The translations under genes and the position numbers were made by a program. Under the pieces are notes generated by a model. It had not been told where the DNA came from. It was given only the letters and a program-made list of their open reading frames with translations, and ran no database searches. Of a DNA stretch of 64,000 nt, positions 1 through 8,067 are shown piece after piece. This DNA is from Streptomyces caniferus (GTDB lineage Bacteria; Actinomycetota; Actinomycetes; Streptomycetales; Streptomycetaceae). Where the stretch lies: NCBI RefSeq assembly GCF_009811555.1, contig NZ_BLIN01000005.1:1869501-1933500 (forward strand), in the 5' to 3' direction. The stretch's first letter is position 1; the number at the start of each line of letters is the position of its first letter.

Positions 1-15
1 GTGGGACACGGCAAG

Positions 16-49
16 AGGGGCGCCCCCGCCGTTCGGCAGAGGCGCCCCT
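16..49 (-). terminator. Hairpin terminator after mshC
   Basis: A perfect 9-bp GC stem (AGGGGCGCC at 16-24, GGCGCCCCT at 41-49) with a 16-nt loop lies 22 bp beyond the mshC stop codon. There is no U-tract, which is usual for Streptomyces terminators. Confidence 0.7.
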
Positions 50-70
50 GAGGACGGATACGGCGGGTGC

Positions 71-1300
71 TTACAGGGCCACGCCGAGCAGCGCGTCGAC
101 CGCGCGGGAGACGAGGCCGGGCGCGCCCTCCTCGGTGCCGCCGTCGGCCTCCTGGGCCGCGGCCCAGCGGTCCACGGCCGCGAGGGCGGCCGGGGAGTCC
201 AGGTCGTCGGCCAGCGCCGTACGGATCTCCTCCAGGAGGGCGTCGGCGGACGGGCCGTCGGGACGGGAGACCGCGGCACGCCAGCGCGCCAGCCGCTCGA
301 CGGCCTCCTCCAGCACCGCGTCGGTCCACTCCCAGTCGGCGCGGTAGTGGTGCGCGAGCAGCGCCAGACGGATCGCGGCCGGGTCGGTGCCGTTGCGCCG
401 CTCCGCGGAGACGAAGACGAGGTTGCCCTTGGACTTGGACATCTTCTCGCCGTTCAGGGCCACCATCCCGGCGTGCACATACGCCTTGGCGAACGGGTAC
501 TCGCCGGTGAGCGCCTGGGCGTGCGAGGCGCCCATCTCGTGGTGCGGGAAGGCCAGGTCGGAGCCGCCGCCCTGGACGTCGAAGCCCATGCCGAGGTGGT
601 CCAGGGCGATGGCGACGCACTCGATGTGCCAGCCGGGCCGGCCGCGGCCCAGCGAGCCGCCGTCCCAGCTCGGCTCGCCGTCGCGGGCCGCCATCCACAG
701 CATCGGGTCGAGCGGGTTCTTCTTGCCCTCGCGCTCCGGGTCGCCGCCGCGCTCGGCGGACAGCAGCCGCATCGCCTCGGCGTCCAGCCCGGAGACCGCA
801 CCGAAGTGCGCGTCGGACGCGACGGAGAAGTAGGTGTCGCCGTCCAGCTCGTAGGCGGCGCCGGCGTCGCGCAGCCGCTCCACCAGCGGGACGATGCCGG
901 GTATCGACTCGACGGCGCCTATGTAGTGGCGCGGCGGCAGCATCCGCAGGGCCGTCATGTCCTCGCGGAAGAGGGCGGTCTCGCGCTCGGCGAGTGCCGT
1001 CCAGTCGTCGCCGGTGGCCACGGCCCGCTCCAGCAGCGGGTCGTCGACATCGGTGACGTTCTGCACGTAGTGCACTTGGCGCTTCGTGTCGAGCCACACG
1101 CGCTGAACCAGGTCGAACGCGTTGTAGGTCGCCGCGTGCCCCATGTGGGTGGCGTCGTAGGGCGTGATGCCGCAGACGTAGATACGGGCGACGGGACCGG
1201 GGTCGAGGGTCACCCGTCCGCCGGTCGCGGTGTCGTGGATCCTCAGGTCGCGGCCCTGACCGGGCAGGGCGGGGACCTCAGAAGCGGGCCATGCATGCAT
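71..1300 (-). CDS. mshC: Cysteine:1-D-myo-inosityl 2-amino-2-deoxy-alpha-D-glucopyranoside ligase (mycothiol synthesis)
   Basis: MshC uses ATP to join cysteine to GlcN-Ins, the penultimate step of mycothiol synthesis; the fold is that of class I cysteinyl-tRNA synthetase. The 409-residue product has the usual MshC length and lacks the long C-terminal anticodon-binding region of CysS. Visible motifs are the HIGH-type HMGH (52-55), KMSKS (286-290) and likely zinc ligands Cys43, Cys228 (in WHIEC) and His253 (in FPHH). It is the last gene of a minus-strand run with the phosphomutase, DUF3090 and SCO1664-family genes, an arrangement I recall as conserved in actinobacteria. The 131-bp gap upstream could hold its own promoter. 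The start ATG sits in a repeated ATGCATGCATG stretch. The call is secure. Confidence 0.95.
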   Translation of the reverse strand: MHAWPASEVPALPGQGRDLRIHDTATGGRVTLDPGPVARIYVCGITPYDATHMGHAATYNAFDLVQRVWLDTKRQVHYVQNVTDVDDPLLERAVATGDDWTALAERETALFREDMTALRMLPPRHYIGAVESIPGIVPLVERLRDAGAAYELDGDTYFSVASDAHFGAVSGLDAEAMRLLSAERGGDPEREGKKNPLDPMLWMAARDGEPSWDGGSLGRGRPGWHIECVAIALDHLGMGFDVQGGGSDLAFPHHEMGASHAQALTGEYPFAKAYVHAGMVALNGEKMSKSKGNLVFVSAERRNGTDPAAIRLALLAHHYRADWEWTDAVLEEAVERLARWRAAVSRPDGPSADALLEEIRTALADDLDSPAALAAVDRWAAAQEADGGTEEGAPGLVSRAVDALLGVAL

Positions 1301-1431
1301 GCCATGAGCCTAACCGGATGCATGTTCCGCATACGAACCGGACCGGAGGTCTGGCCGGAAAGGCGGTCTTGTGTTCGGTTGCCGAACATGCAAGGCACAT
1401 CCGGTGTTCCCCGCCGGGCCGACGCCGGGGA

Positions 1432-2361
1432 TCAGACCGGCGGCCAGGGGATGGCGGGCCATTCGCCGCTCGGCTCCGGGTGCCGTCCGCTGCGCAGCAG
1501 CCCGGCCACCCGCGCCCGCAGCGCCGCGATCTCGTCATCCGTGATCAGTTCGGCCAGTCGGGCGGCGAGCGGCCCGGCGCCCTCCAGCGCCCGCTGAAGG
1601 CCCCGCAGCACCTCCAGCGCCTCGTCGGTCAGCGGCTCCCCCGCCCATCCCCACAGCAGCGTGCGCAGCTTGTCCTCGGCATGGAACGTCACGCCGTGGT
1701 CGATGGCGAAGAACTCCCCGTCGGCGCCGGGCAGCAGATGGCCGCCCTTGCGGTCACCGTTGTTGATCACGGCGTCGAGCACGGCGAGCCGCCGCAGCCG
1801 CGGATGGTCGGCGTGCACCAGCAGCGCGGTGCGGCCCTCGCCGGTCTCCGCGAAGCCGACCGCCTTCCAGCCGGGCCCCGGCTCCTCGTCCTCCACCAGC
1901 GCCAGCAGCTCGGGGACCTCGTCGCTGTTCTCCGGCGGATCGATCCACTCCTGGACCATGCCGGTGCCGTACGGGCCGTCGCGCAGGACCGTCGGGGGAA
2001 CGAGGTCCCAGCCGCAGGCACGGGAGATCTCGTACGCGGCGACCTCGCGCTGGGCGAGCGTGCCGTCGGGGAAGTCCCACAGCGGGCGCTCGCCGGCCAC
2101 CGGCTTGTAGACACAGGAGGCGCTGTGGCCGTCCTGGGCGACCGTGCAGTAGAGCACGGCGTTGGAGGCCTCCTGGATGCGCCCGCGGACGGTCAGCTCA
2201 CCGTCGGCGAGAAGGGCGTCCGGCCGGGCCCCGGCGGGCTCCGGCGCGGCCGGCGGCGGGTCCTGGGGGCCGACGGGAGCGGGCAGCGGCGCGGCCGTCT
2301 CGGCCGGTTCGGCGGGCATGGCGCTCAGGCGTCCCGCCGGTATCCGTTCTGGCGCGGGCAT
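1432..2361 (-). CDS. SCO1664-family kinase-like protein
   Basis: This 309-residue protein belongs to the actinobacterial SCO1664 family, which has a distant phosphatidylinositol-kinase/HipA-like fold. The sequence shows a glycine-poor ATP-binding strand with a lysine (ASCVYKPV), a downstream acidic helix (REVAAYEIS), a catalytic-loop-like VINNGDRKGGH and a metal-binding-like IDHG. The N-terminal ~45 residues are Pro/Ala-rich. I chose the ATG at 2361 because GGAGGG lies 6 nt upstream; it overlaps the end of the DUF3090 gene by 37 nt, which suggests translational coupling. ATG 2319 is an alternative with a poorer ribosome site. Its biochemical role is unknown; its position next to mshC suggests a housekeeping or redox-linked role, which is inference. 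Confidence 0.85.
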   Translation of the reverse strand: MPAPERIPAGRLSAMPAEPAETAAPLPAPVGPQDPPPAAPEPAGARPDALLADGELTVRGRIQEASNAVLYCTVAQDGHSASCVYKPVAGERPLWDFPDGTLAQREVAAYEISRACGWDLVPPTVLRDGPYGTGMVQEWIDPPENSDEVPELLALVEDEEPGPGWKAVGFAETGEGRTALLVHADHPRLRRLAVLDAVINNGDRKGGHLLPGADGEFFAIDHGVTFHAEDKLRTLLWGWAGEPLTDEALEVLRGLQRALEGAGPLAARLAELITDDEIAALRARVAGLLRSGRHPEPSGEWPAIPWPPV

Positions 2362-2915
2362 ACGTGTCCCTCCGGGTCGAGCGGCAGGCTGCACAGCGGG
2401 CACGGCGGGCGGCCGGCGTTGACCACTTCGAGCGCCCGCTTGGCGAAGGCCCTGGCCATGGTTCCGGTGAGGCGGACCCGCAGCATCGGCGGGCCGTTCT
2501 CGTCGTCCTGGAGCAGCCGCTCCTCGGCGTCGGCGAGGTCCTCGTCGCTGTCCGCGTCCAGCTCGACCAGGGCCTGGGCCTCGACGATCATCCGCTCGTC
2601 CTCGCCGTCCCAGGCGAGCGCCATCGTGCCGACCCGGAACTCTTCCTCGACGGGCGTCTCCAGGGGCGCGGCGTCGGCCAGCTCGGCGGGCGAGACCGCG
2701 GGCACCGGGGCATTGCCGCCGCTGCGCCGCACGACCTCGTCCAGCAGCTCGTCGATCCGCTCGGCGAGCGCCGCGACCTGGGTCTTCTCCAGGGCCACGC
2801 TGGTGGTGCGGCCGGAGGCAGTGGCCTGGAGGTAGAAGCTACGGCGGCCAGGCAGCCCGACCGTACCGGCCACGAAGCGGTCCGGCGCGTCGTAGAAGAA
2901 CACCTGACGGGACAA
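2325..2915 (-). CDS. DUF3090 family protein
   Basis: A 196-residue conserved actinobacterial protein beginning SRQVFFYDAPDRFVAGTVG, the hallmark of DUF3090. The C-terminus carries CPLCSLPLDPEGHVCPR, a four-cysteine zinc-ribbon-like knuckle (CPLC...C). Family members conventionally start at this point, so I chose the TTG at 2913-2915, preceded by GGAGCAGGA; an upstream in-frame GTG/ATG would add 20 residues. It overlaps the following SCO1664-family gene, and the two occur side by side across actinobacteria. The function is not established. The acidic central part (DADSDEDLADAEERL) suggests a soluble cytoplasmic protein. Confidence 0.85.
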   Translation of the reverse strand: MSRQVFFYDAPDRFVAGTVGLPGRRSFYLQATASGRTTSVALEKTQVAALAERIDELLDEVVRRSGGNAPVPAVSPAELADAAPLETPVEEEFRVGTMALAWDGEDERMIVEAQALVELDADSDEDLADAEERLLQDDENGPPMLRVRLTGTMARAFAKRALEVVNAGRPPCPLCSLPLDPEGHVCPRQNGYRRDA

Positions 2916-3035
2916 CGTCCTGCTCCGTTTGCTCGACTGCGGGGTCACTGCGGTCGCTGCACGTCCTGCGGTCACTGCGCGGATCGCAGGTGCGTGGCGG
3001 GCAGCGCCGTCGCACCACCCTACTGCGCCGACTGA

Positions 3036-3734
3036 TCACGCTGCTCCCGCACCACCGCCGACTGCCGCGTCCCGGTCGGCCGCCGCGCTGCCGCCGTCCT
3101 CCCGGGGCGCGAGCGAACCGAAGTCACCGGTGTCCCCGAGCCGTACGAGGTAGGGACGCAGCCGGGTGTAGCGGATCGCGGTGACCGAGCAGGGCTCGAC
3201 GGAGATCCGCTGGAAGAGGTCGAGGTGCATGCCCAGTGCGTCGGCGACCAGGGACTTGATGATGTCGCCGTGCGAGCACATGACGTAGGCCGCCTCGGGG
3301 CCGTGCGCCTCCTCGATGCGGGCGTTCCAGTCGCGCACCGCGTCCACCGCCCGGGCCTGCATCGCGCGCATCGACTCGCCGCCGGGGAAGGCGGCCGCCG
3401 ACGGGTGCTGCTGGACGACCTCCATCAGCGGCTCGTCGCCCAGCTCGGCGAGTTTGCGGCCCGACCAGTCGCCGTAGTCGCATTCGCTGATCCGGTCCTC
3501 GATGTGCAGCGTGAGCCACGGCCGGGCGTCCAGCAGCGGCTGCAGGGTCTCCCGGCAGCGCTGCAGCGGGCTGGAGACGACGGCGGTCAGCGGCACCTGG
3601 GACAGCCGTGCGGGCAGCGCGGCGGACTGGGCGCCACCGCGCTCGTCTAGAGCGACGCCGGGCGCCCGCCCGGCGAGCACTCCGGCGGTGTTGGCGGTGG
3701 AGCGGCCGTGCCGCACCAGGATCAGCGTGGGCAT
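3036..3734 (-). CDS. Histidine phosphatase family protein (MSMEG_4193-type phosphomutase)
   Basis: A 232-residue member of the phosphoglycerate-mutase-like histidine phosphatases. The N-terminal LILVRHGRST motif places the phospho-accepting histidine at residue 9. The second conserved histidine is in the MCSHGD motif and conserved arginines follow RHG and SSPLQRC. The start at 3734 puts RHG close to the N-terminus, as in the family; longer in-frame starts would add a basic low-complexity segment. It heads the minus-strand run with DUF3090, SCO1664-family and mshC genes and is divergent from corA across 59 bp. The substrate is unknown, and the phosphomutase label comes from the subfamily name rather than from assay. 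Confidence 0.88.
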   Translation of the reverse strand: MPTLILVRHGRSTANTAGVLAGRAPGVALDERGGAQSAALPARLSQVPLTAVVSSPLQRCRETLQPLLDARPWLTLHIEDRISECDYGDWSGRKLAELGDEPLMEVVQQHPSAAAFPGGESMRAMQARAVDAVRDWNARIEEAHGPEAAYVMCSHGDIIKSLVADALGMHLDLFQRISVEPCSVTAIRYTRLRPYLVRLGDTGDFGSLAPREDGGSAAADRDAAVGGGAGAA

Positions 3735-3793
3735 GGGCGCCACCCTACGTTCCCGGCCCGCGTTCCTGGCAGGTGGCGGTGGGACGAGCGAGA

Positions 3794-4786
3794 ATGCCAG
3801 GTGTGATCGTGGACTGCGCCATCTACCGGGACGGCCGCCGCGCCGAGTGCGCGACCGACTTCTCCCGCGCTCTGGAAGAGGCACGGGCCGAAGGGGACGC
3901 CTTCCTGTGGCTGGGGATGCACGAGCCGACGGAGCACGAGTTCGATCTCGTCAGCAGCGAATTCGGGCTGCACCCGCTGGCCGTCGAGGACGCGCTCAAG
4001 GCGCATCAGCGGCCCAAGCTGGAGGTCTATGACGACTCGCTGTTCATGGTGCTGAAGCCGATCACGTACGACGACGCGGCCTCCACGGTGACCGCGTCCG
4101 AGGTGATGGTCTTCCTGGGCGAGGCGTTCGTGGTCACCGTCCGGCACGGCGAGGCCAGCCCGCTGGCGGCGGTGCGCCGGCGGCTGGAGGAACACCGGGA
4201 GATCCTCCGGCACGGCCCGGGGGCGGTGCTGTACGCGGTCTGTGACGCGGTGGTCGACCACTACATCGACGTGGCTGCCGAACTCCAGCTGGATCTGGAG
4301 GAGTTGGAGACGGAGGTGTTCGCTCCGGTACGCCGGGACACCAAGAACACCGCGGCCGAGATCTATGCGTTCAAGCGCGAGGTGCTGGAATTCCGGCGGG
4401 CGACCGGCCCGCTGGCCGCGCCGATGACCCTCCTGCAGAACCCCGGCGTGCCGTATGTGCACGACCACGCCCGGCCGTTCTTCCGCGATGTCGACGACCA
4501 CCTCACCCGCGCCAACGAGTCGGTGGAGAGCCTGGACCGGCTGCTCTCGGACATCCTGGCCGCCCATCTGGCGCAGATGGGCGTACGGCAGAACGACGAC
4601 ATGCGCAAGATCTCGGCCTGGGCGGCGCTGGCGGCCGTACCGACCCTGATCGCCGGCATCTACGGCATGAACTTCGAGCACATGCCGGAGCTGACGTGGT
4701 CCCTGGGCTATCCCATGGTCCTGCTGGTGATGGTGGTCATCGAGGTCTCGCTGTACCGGCTGTTCAAACGCCGCGGCTGGCTGTGA
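3794..4786 (+). CDS. corA: CorA-family magnesium/cobalt transporter
   Basis: CorA forms a pentameric membrane channel for Mg2+ (and Co2+). The 330-residue product has a long soluble N-terminal alpha/beta domain, a helical stalk rich in Glu/Arg, and two C-terminal membrane helices. The signature YGMN follows the first helix near residue 290, followed by the short acidic periplasmic loop (FEHMPEL). The basic C-terminus FKRRGWL is typical. The ATG at 3794 gives family length; the open frame extends upstream but into the promoter region of the divergent phosphomutase gene. No M-box-like leader fits in the 59-bp intergenic space. Confidence 0.92.
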   Translation: MPGVIVDCAIYRDGRRAECATDFSRALEEARAEGDAFLWLGMHEPTEHEFDLVSSEFGLHPLAVEDALKAHQRPKLEVYDDSLFMVLKPITYDDAASTVTASEVMVFLGEAFVVTVRHGEASPLAAVRRRLEEHREILRHGPGAVLYAVCDAVVDHYIDVAAELQLDLEELETEVFAPVRRDTKNTAAEIYAFKREVLEFRRATGPLAAPMTLLQNPGVPYVHDHARPFFRDVDDHLTRANESVESLDRLLSDILAAHLAQMGVRQNDDMRKISAWAALAAVPTLIAGIYGMNFEHMPELTWSLGYPMVLLVMVVIEVSLYRLFKRRGWL

Positions 4787-4825
4787 CCGGGCGTTCCCCG
4801 GCGACGGTGCGCAGCGCCGGAGGGC

Positions 4826-5614
4826 TCAGGCGAACTCCGGCGCCGAGGTGGCCGGGCCGCCCAGCGCGTTCCGGCGCTCGGGCATCCGGAGGGTGACCAT
4901 CCGCCGCCAGCCCCCCAGCCGCTCATAGCCGTACACCGTCCGGATCCCGGCGGTGAGCCCGCCGGACTTCGCCTTGGGCCACTTCAGGATGCGGCCCATG
5001 TGGTCCATCACGGCCAGGCTGACGTCCCGGTAGACGACCAGTTCGGCGCGGGCGCAGTCGTGCAGGATCCGCTGGATGGTCCGGCCGTGGCCGTGGCGGG
5101 CCAGCCGCAGCAGCTCCTCGTGGCAGTACGCCAGGTGGTTGTCCTCGTCGCGGGAGATGATCCGGATCGCCTTGCCCACCTCGGGGTGGTCGCCGAAGTA
5201 CCTGTTGAGCATCACCATCTGGTCGGCGGCGCGCTGTTCGGTGACCCGGCTGTGGGAGAGGTAGGTGATGATGTCGAGCTCGCTGAGCGGCTCGTCGCGG
5301 CGCAGCTTGTCGTGCGCCAGGCCGATGCCCTGCCGCTCCAGCAGCGAGGTGTAGGCGGTCTCCTCGGGGACCGGGGCCGGCGTCAGGCCGCGCCTGCGCA
5401 GCAGGGCGTGGAAGATCCGGCCGTGCTTCTCCTCGTCGGCGCCGTGCCGGGTGGCCTTGGGCGCCAGGTCGCGCAGCGAGGCGGGCATGAGCGCGGCGAT
5501 CCGGCCGTTCTCCCAGCCGCCCTGGGCCTCGCCGCTGGCCGCGATGGAGCAGAACAGGCGGTAGGAGTCGTCGTTGTCGACGATCTCCTGGAACAGGCTT
5601 CGGGCCGAGAACAT
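4826..5614 (-). CDS. Ferritin-like domain-containing protein
   Basis: A 262-residue helical protein with the glutamate/histidine pattern of ferritin-like di-iron proteins: ADEEKHGRIFH around residues 62-72 and RDEDNHLAYCHEE around 157-169, each giving an E-x-x-H ligand pair. A basic C-terminal tail (RIL...WPKAKSGGL...) follows. The ATG at 5614 was chosen because GGAGG lies 9 nt upstream; the in-frame GTG 9 nt earlier overlaps that ribosome site. Enzyme or iron-store function is not determined. It is convergent with corA and preceded by a non-coding stretch. Confidence 0.82.
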   Translation of the reverse strand: MFSARSLFQEIVDNDDSYRLFCSIAASGEAQGGWENGRIAALMPASLRDLAPKATRHGADEEKHGRIFHALLRRRGLTPAPVPEETAYTSLLERQGIGLAHDKLRRDEPLSELDIITYLSHSRVTEQRAADQMVMLNRYFGDHPEVGKAIRIISRDEDNHLAYCHEELLRLARHGHGRTIQRILHDCARAELVVYRDVSLAVMDHMGRILKWPKAKSGGLTAGIRTVYGYERLGGWRRMVTLRMPERRNALGGPATSAPEFA

Positions 5615-5824
5615 CTGCGCCACCTCCGAACGGACACACCCGTAAAGGAAAAGTCAAAGGGGGTGTTTTGCCGGAGGCAACCGGAGGCGGCGCGCCGTAC
5701 GGCCGTTCGGGTGATGTCCGTCCTGATGGCGGGCGTAACCCGGGTACGCGCCGCCACGTTGTGCCGCGTGACGGCCGCGGCGGGGAAGATCCCCCGAGCC
5801 CCCGCCACGGCCGCGGGCCCGGTC

Positions 5825-5849
5825 GGCCCGGCGCCACGGGCGCCGGGCC
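5825..5849 (-). terminator. Hairpin terminator after the LLM oxidoreductase gene
   Basis: A perfect 11-bp inverted repeat (GGCCCGGCGCC at 5825-5835 and its complement at 5839-5849) with a 3-nt ACG loop sits about 50 bp past the stop of the minus-strand LLM gene. The rest of 5625-5900 shows no coding signal. Confidence 0.65.
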
Positions 5850-5900
5850 GTGTGCGGGACGCCGGGGCGGACCCCGGTACGAGCCCGCCGCATCCGGTGA

Positions 5901-6956
5901 TTACGCCAGCCCGGCCCGCTCCAGCGCCTCGGTGCCGGCCCGCAGCGACGCCAGACGGTCCTCCAGGGTGAAGCCCGCCGGGGCCAGCGTCAGGGTGGTC
6001 ACGCCGGCCGCCGCGTAGGCCTGCATCCGGTCCGCGATCCGCTCGACGGAACCGAGCAGCGTGGTCTGGTCGATCAGCCGCTCCGGGATCGCGGCGGCCG
6101 CGCCCTCCTTGTCGCCGGACAGGTATTTGTCCTGGATCTCGGTGGCTTCCTTCTCGTATCCCATGCGCCGGGCCAGCTGGTTGTAGAAGTTCTGCTTCCG
6201 GCTCCCCATGCCGCCGACGTACAGGGCGGTGTACGGGCGGAACATGTCGGCCAGCGCACTGACGTCGCCGTCCGCGCCCAGGGCCAGCGGCAGCGTCGGG
6301 CAGATGTCGAAGCCCTCCAGCGTCTTGCCCGCCTTCTCGCGCCCGGCCCGCAGGTGCGTGATCGCGGTGTCCTCCAGGTGCTCGGCGGCGGGGAAGATCA
6401 GCAGCGCGCCGTCGGCGATCTCGCCGGTCTGCGTCAGGTTCTTCGGGCCGATCGCGGCGATGTAGAGCGGGATGTGCTCGCGCTGCGGGTGGACGGTGAG
6501 CTTCAGCGGCTTGCCGGGGCCGCCGGGCAGCGGCAGCGTCCAGTGCTCGCCCTCGTAGGACAGCCGCTCGCGGGTCATGGCCTTGCGGACGATGTCCACG
6601 TACTCGCGGGTGCGGGCCAGCGGCTTGTCGAACTTGACGCCGTACCAGCCCTCGGAGACCTGCGGGCCCGAGACGCCCAGGCCGAGCCGGAAGCGGCCGC
6701 CGGAGAGCGAGTCCAGGGTGGCGGCCGTCATCGCGGTCATGGCGGGCGTCCGGGCCGGGATCTGGAAGATCGCCGAACCGATGTCGATCCGCTCGGTCTG
6801 GGCGGCGACCCAGGAGAGCACCGTGGCGGCGTCGGAGCCGTAGGCCTCGGCGGCCCAGCAGACGGCATAGCCCAGGCGGTCGGCCTCCTGTGCCACCGCG
6901 AGATTGTCGGAGTCCATCCCGGCGCCCCAGTAGCCGAGGTTGATGCCAAGCCTCAT
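5901..6956 (-). CDS. LLM-class F420-dependent oxidoreductase
   Basis: A 351-residue TIM-barrel protein of the luciferase-like monooxygenase superfamily, in the branch that normally uses coenzyme F420. Typical features are the N-terminal LGINLGYWG, the SGGRFRLGLGVSGPQV segment, and the C-terminal VTTLTLAPAGF strand. Members reduce or oxidise hydride-accepting substrates; the particular substrate cannot be read from sequence. The start at 6956 has a GGGGAG ribosome site. It is divergent from the aldo/keto reductase gene, and an imperfect palindrome (6967-6980) lies just upstream of its ribosome site. Confidence 0.88.
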   Translation of the reverse strand: MRLGINLGYWGAGMDSDNLAVAQEADRLGYAVCWAAEAYGSDAATVLSWVAAQTERIDIGSAIFQIPARTPAMTAMTAATLDSLSGGRFRLGLGVSGPQVSEGWYGVKFDKPLARTREYVDIVRKAMTRERLSYEGEHWTLPLPGGPGKPLKLTVHPQREHIPLYIAAIGPKNLTQTGEIADGALLIFPAAEHLEDTAITHLRAGREKAGKTLEGFDICPTLPLALGADGDVSALADMFRPYTALYVGGMGSRKQNFYNQLARRMGYEKEATEIQDKYLSGDKEGAAAAIPERLIDQTTLLGSVERIADRMQAYAAAGVTTLTLAPAGFTLEDRLASLRAGTEALERAGLA

Positions 6957-6966
6957 GCCGCTCCCC

Positions 6967-6980
6967 TTACCGATCAGTAA
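6967..6980. promoter_or_regulatory. Operator-like palindrome before the LLM gene
   Basis: TTACCGATCAGTAA is a 14-nt near-palindrome (12 of 14 positions symmetric) located 10 nt before the LLM start codon, overlapping the ribosome-site region. It looks like a TetR-type operator. No regulator gene is adjacent, so the binder is unknown. Confidence 0.4.
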
Positions 6981-7083
6981 CGTCGCTGTTCCGGGGACTG
7001 TAGCGCGCGTCCCCGCCGGCCGTCATCGGCGGGTTGTCCACAGGTCCCCTGTTCCCGGCCCGCGGCCAGTAATCTCAAGGCCC

Positions 7084-8067
7084 ATGGAGCACAGGCACCT
7101 CGGCCGTACGGGCCTTCGCGTGTCCCGTCTCGGGCTCGGCACCCTGAACTGGGCCCGCGACACGGACGAGCAGGAAGCCGCCGACCAGCTCAAGGCGTTC
7201 TGGGAGGCCGGCGGCACTCTGGTGGACACCGCCGACATCTACGCCGACGGCGGTGCCGAGTACCTCCTGGGCCGGCTGACGGAAGGGCTGGTTCCGCGCG
7301 AGGACCTGGTGATCGCGACCAAGGCCGGCAGTGTCCTCGCGGCGGACCGCCGTGCCGACGGCTCCCGGCGCCACCTCCTCGCCGCCCTGGACGCCTCCCT
7401 GGAGCGGCTGGGCACCGAGTACGTCGACCTGTGGCAGCTGCACGCCTTCGATCCGCACACGCCGCTGGAGGAGACCCTGCACGCCCTCGACCTGGCCGTC
7501 ACCAGCGGCCGGGCGCGCTATGTGGGGCTGTCGAACTTCTCCGGCTGGCAGCTCGCCAAGGCGGGCACCTGGCAGCTCGCGGCGCCCGGGGTGCGCAACC
7601 GGCTGGCGAGCGCACAAATGGAGTACTCCTTGCTCCAGCGCGGCGTCGAGCGGGAGGTGCTGCCCGCGGCCCTCGACCTCGGCATCGGGCTGCTGCCGTC
7701 GTCGCCGCTGGGGCGGGGTGTGCTGACCGGCAAGTACCGCCATGCGACACCGGCCGACTCGCGTGGCGCCTCGGAGCATCTGGCGCCGTTCGTCGCGCCC
7801 TATCTCGACGAGACGGCGGGCCGGGTCGTCGAGGCGGTCACCACCGCCGCCGACGGACTGGCCGTCACCCCGCTGCAGGTGGCGCTCTCCTGGGTCCGCG
7901 ACCGCCCCGGAGTGACCGCACCGATCCTGGGCGCCCGCACGGAGCAGCAGCTCAGAGCCGCATTGTCAGTGGAGACCCTTAGTCTTCCTGACGAGATCCG
8001 CCGGGCGCTGGACGATGTTTCGGCTCCGGTGCACCACTACCCCGATCACGACTGGAGCACGCTGTGA
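7084..8067 (+). CDS. Aldo/keto reductase
   Basis: A 327-residue NADPH-dependent aldo/keto reductase with a (beta/alpha)8 barrel. The catalytic tetrad is visible: Asp48 and Tyr53 in VDTADIY, Lys80 in ATKAG and His120 in LWQLH. The C-terminal cofactor-binding segment APILGARTEQQL is also present. The ATG at 7084 begins the family-typical MEHRHLGRTGL. Its stop overlaps the GTG start of the following RecD2-like gene by 4 nt (GTGA), so the two are translationally coupled. The substrate is unknown. Confidence 0.9.
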   Translation: MEHRHLGRTGLRVSRLGLGTLNWARDTDEQEAADQLKAFWEAGGTLVDTADIYADGGAEYLLGRLTEGLVPREDLVIATKAGSVLAADRRADGSRRHLLAALDASLERLGTEYVDLWQLHAFDPHTPLEETLHALDLAVTSGRARYVGLSNFSGWQLAKAGTWQLAAPGVRNRLASAQMEYSLLQRGVEREVLPAALDLGIGLLPSSPLGRGVLTGKYRHATPADSRGASEHLAPFVAPYLDETAGRVVEAVTTAADGLAVTPLQVALSWVRDRPGVTAPILGARTEQQLRAALSVETLSLPDEIRRALDDVSAPVHHYPDHDWSTL

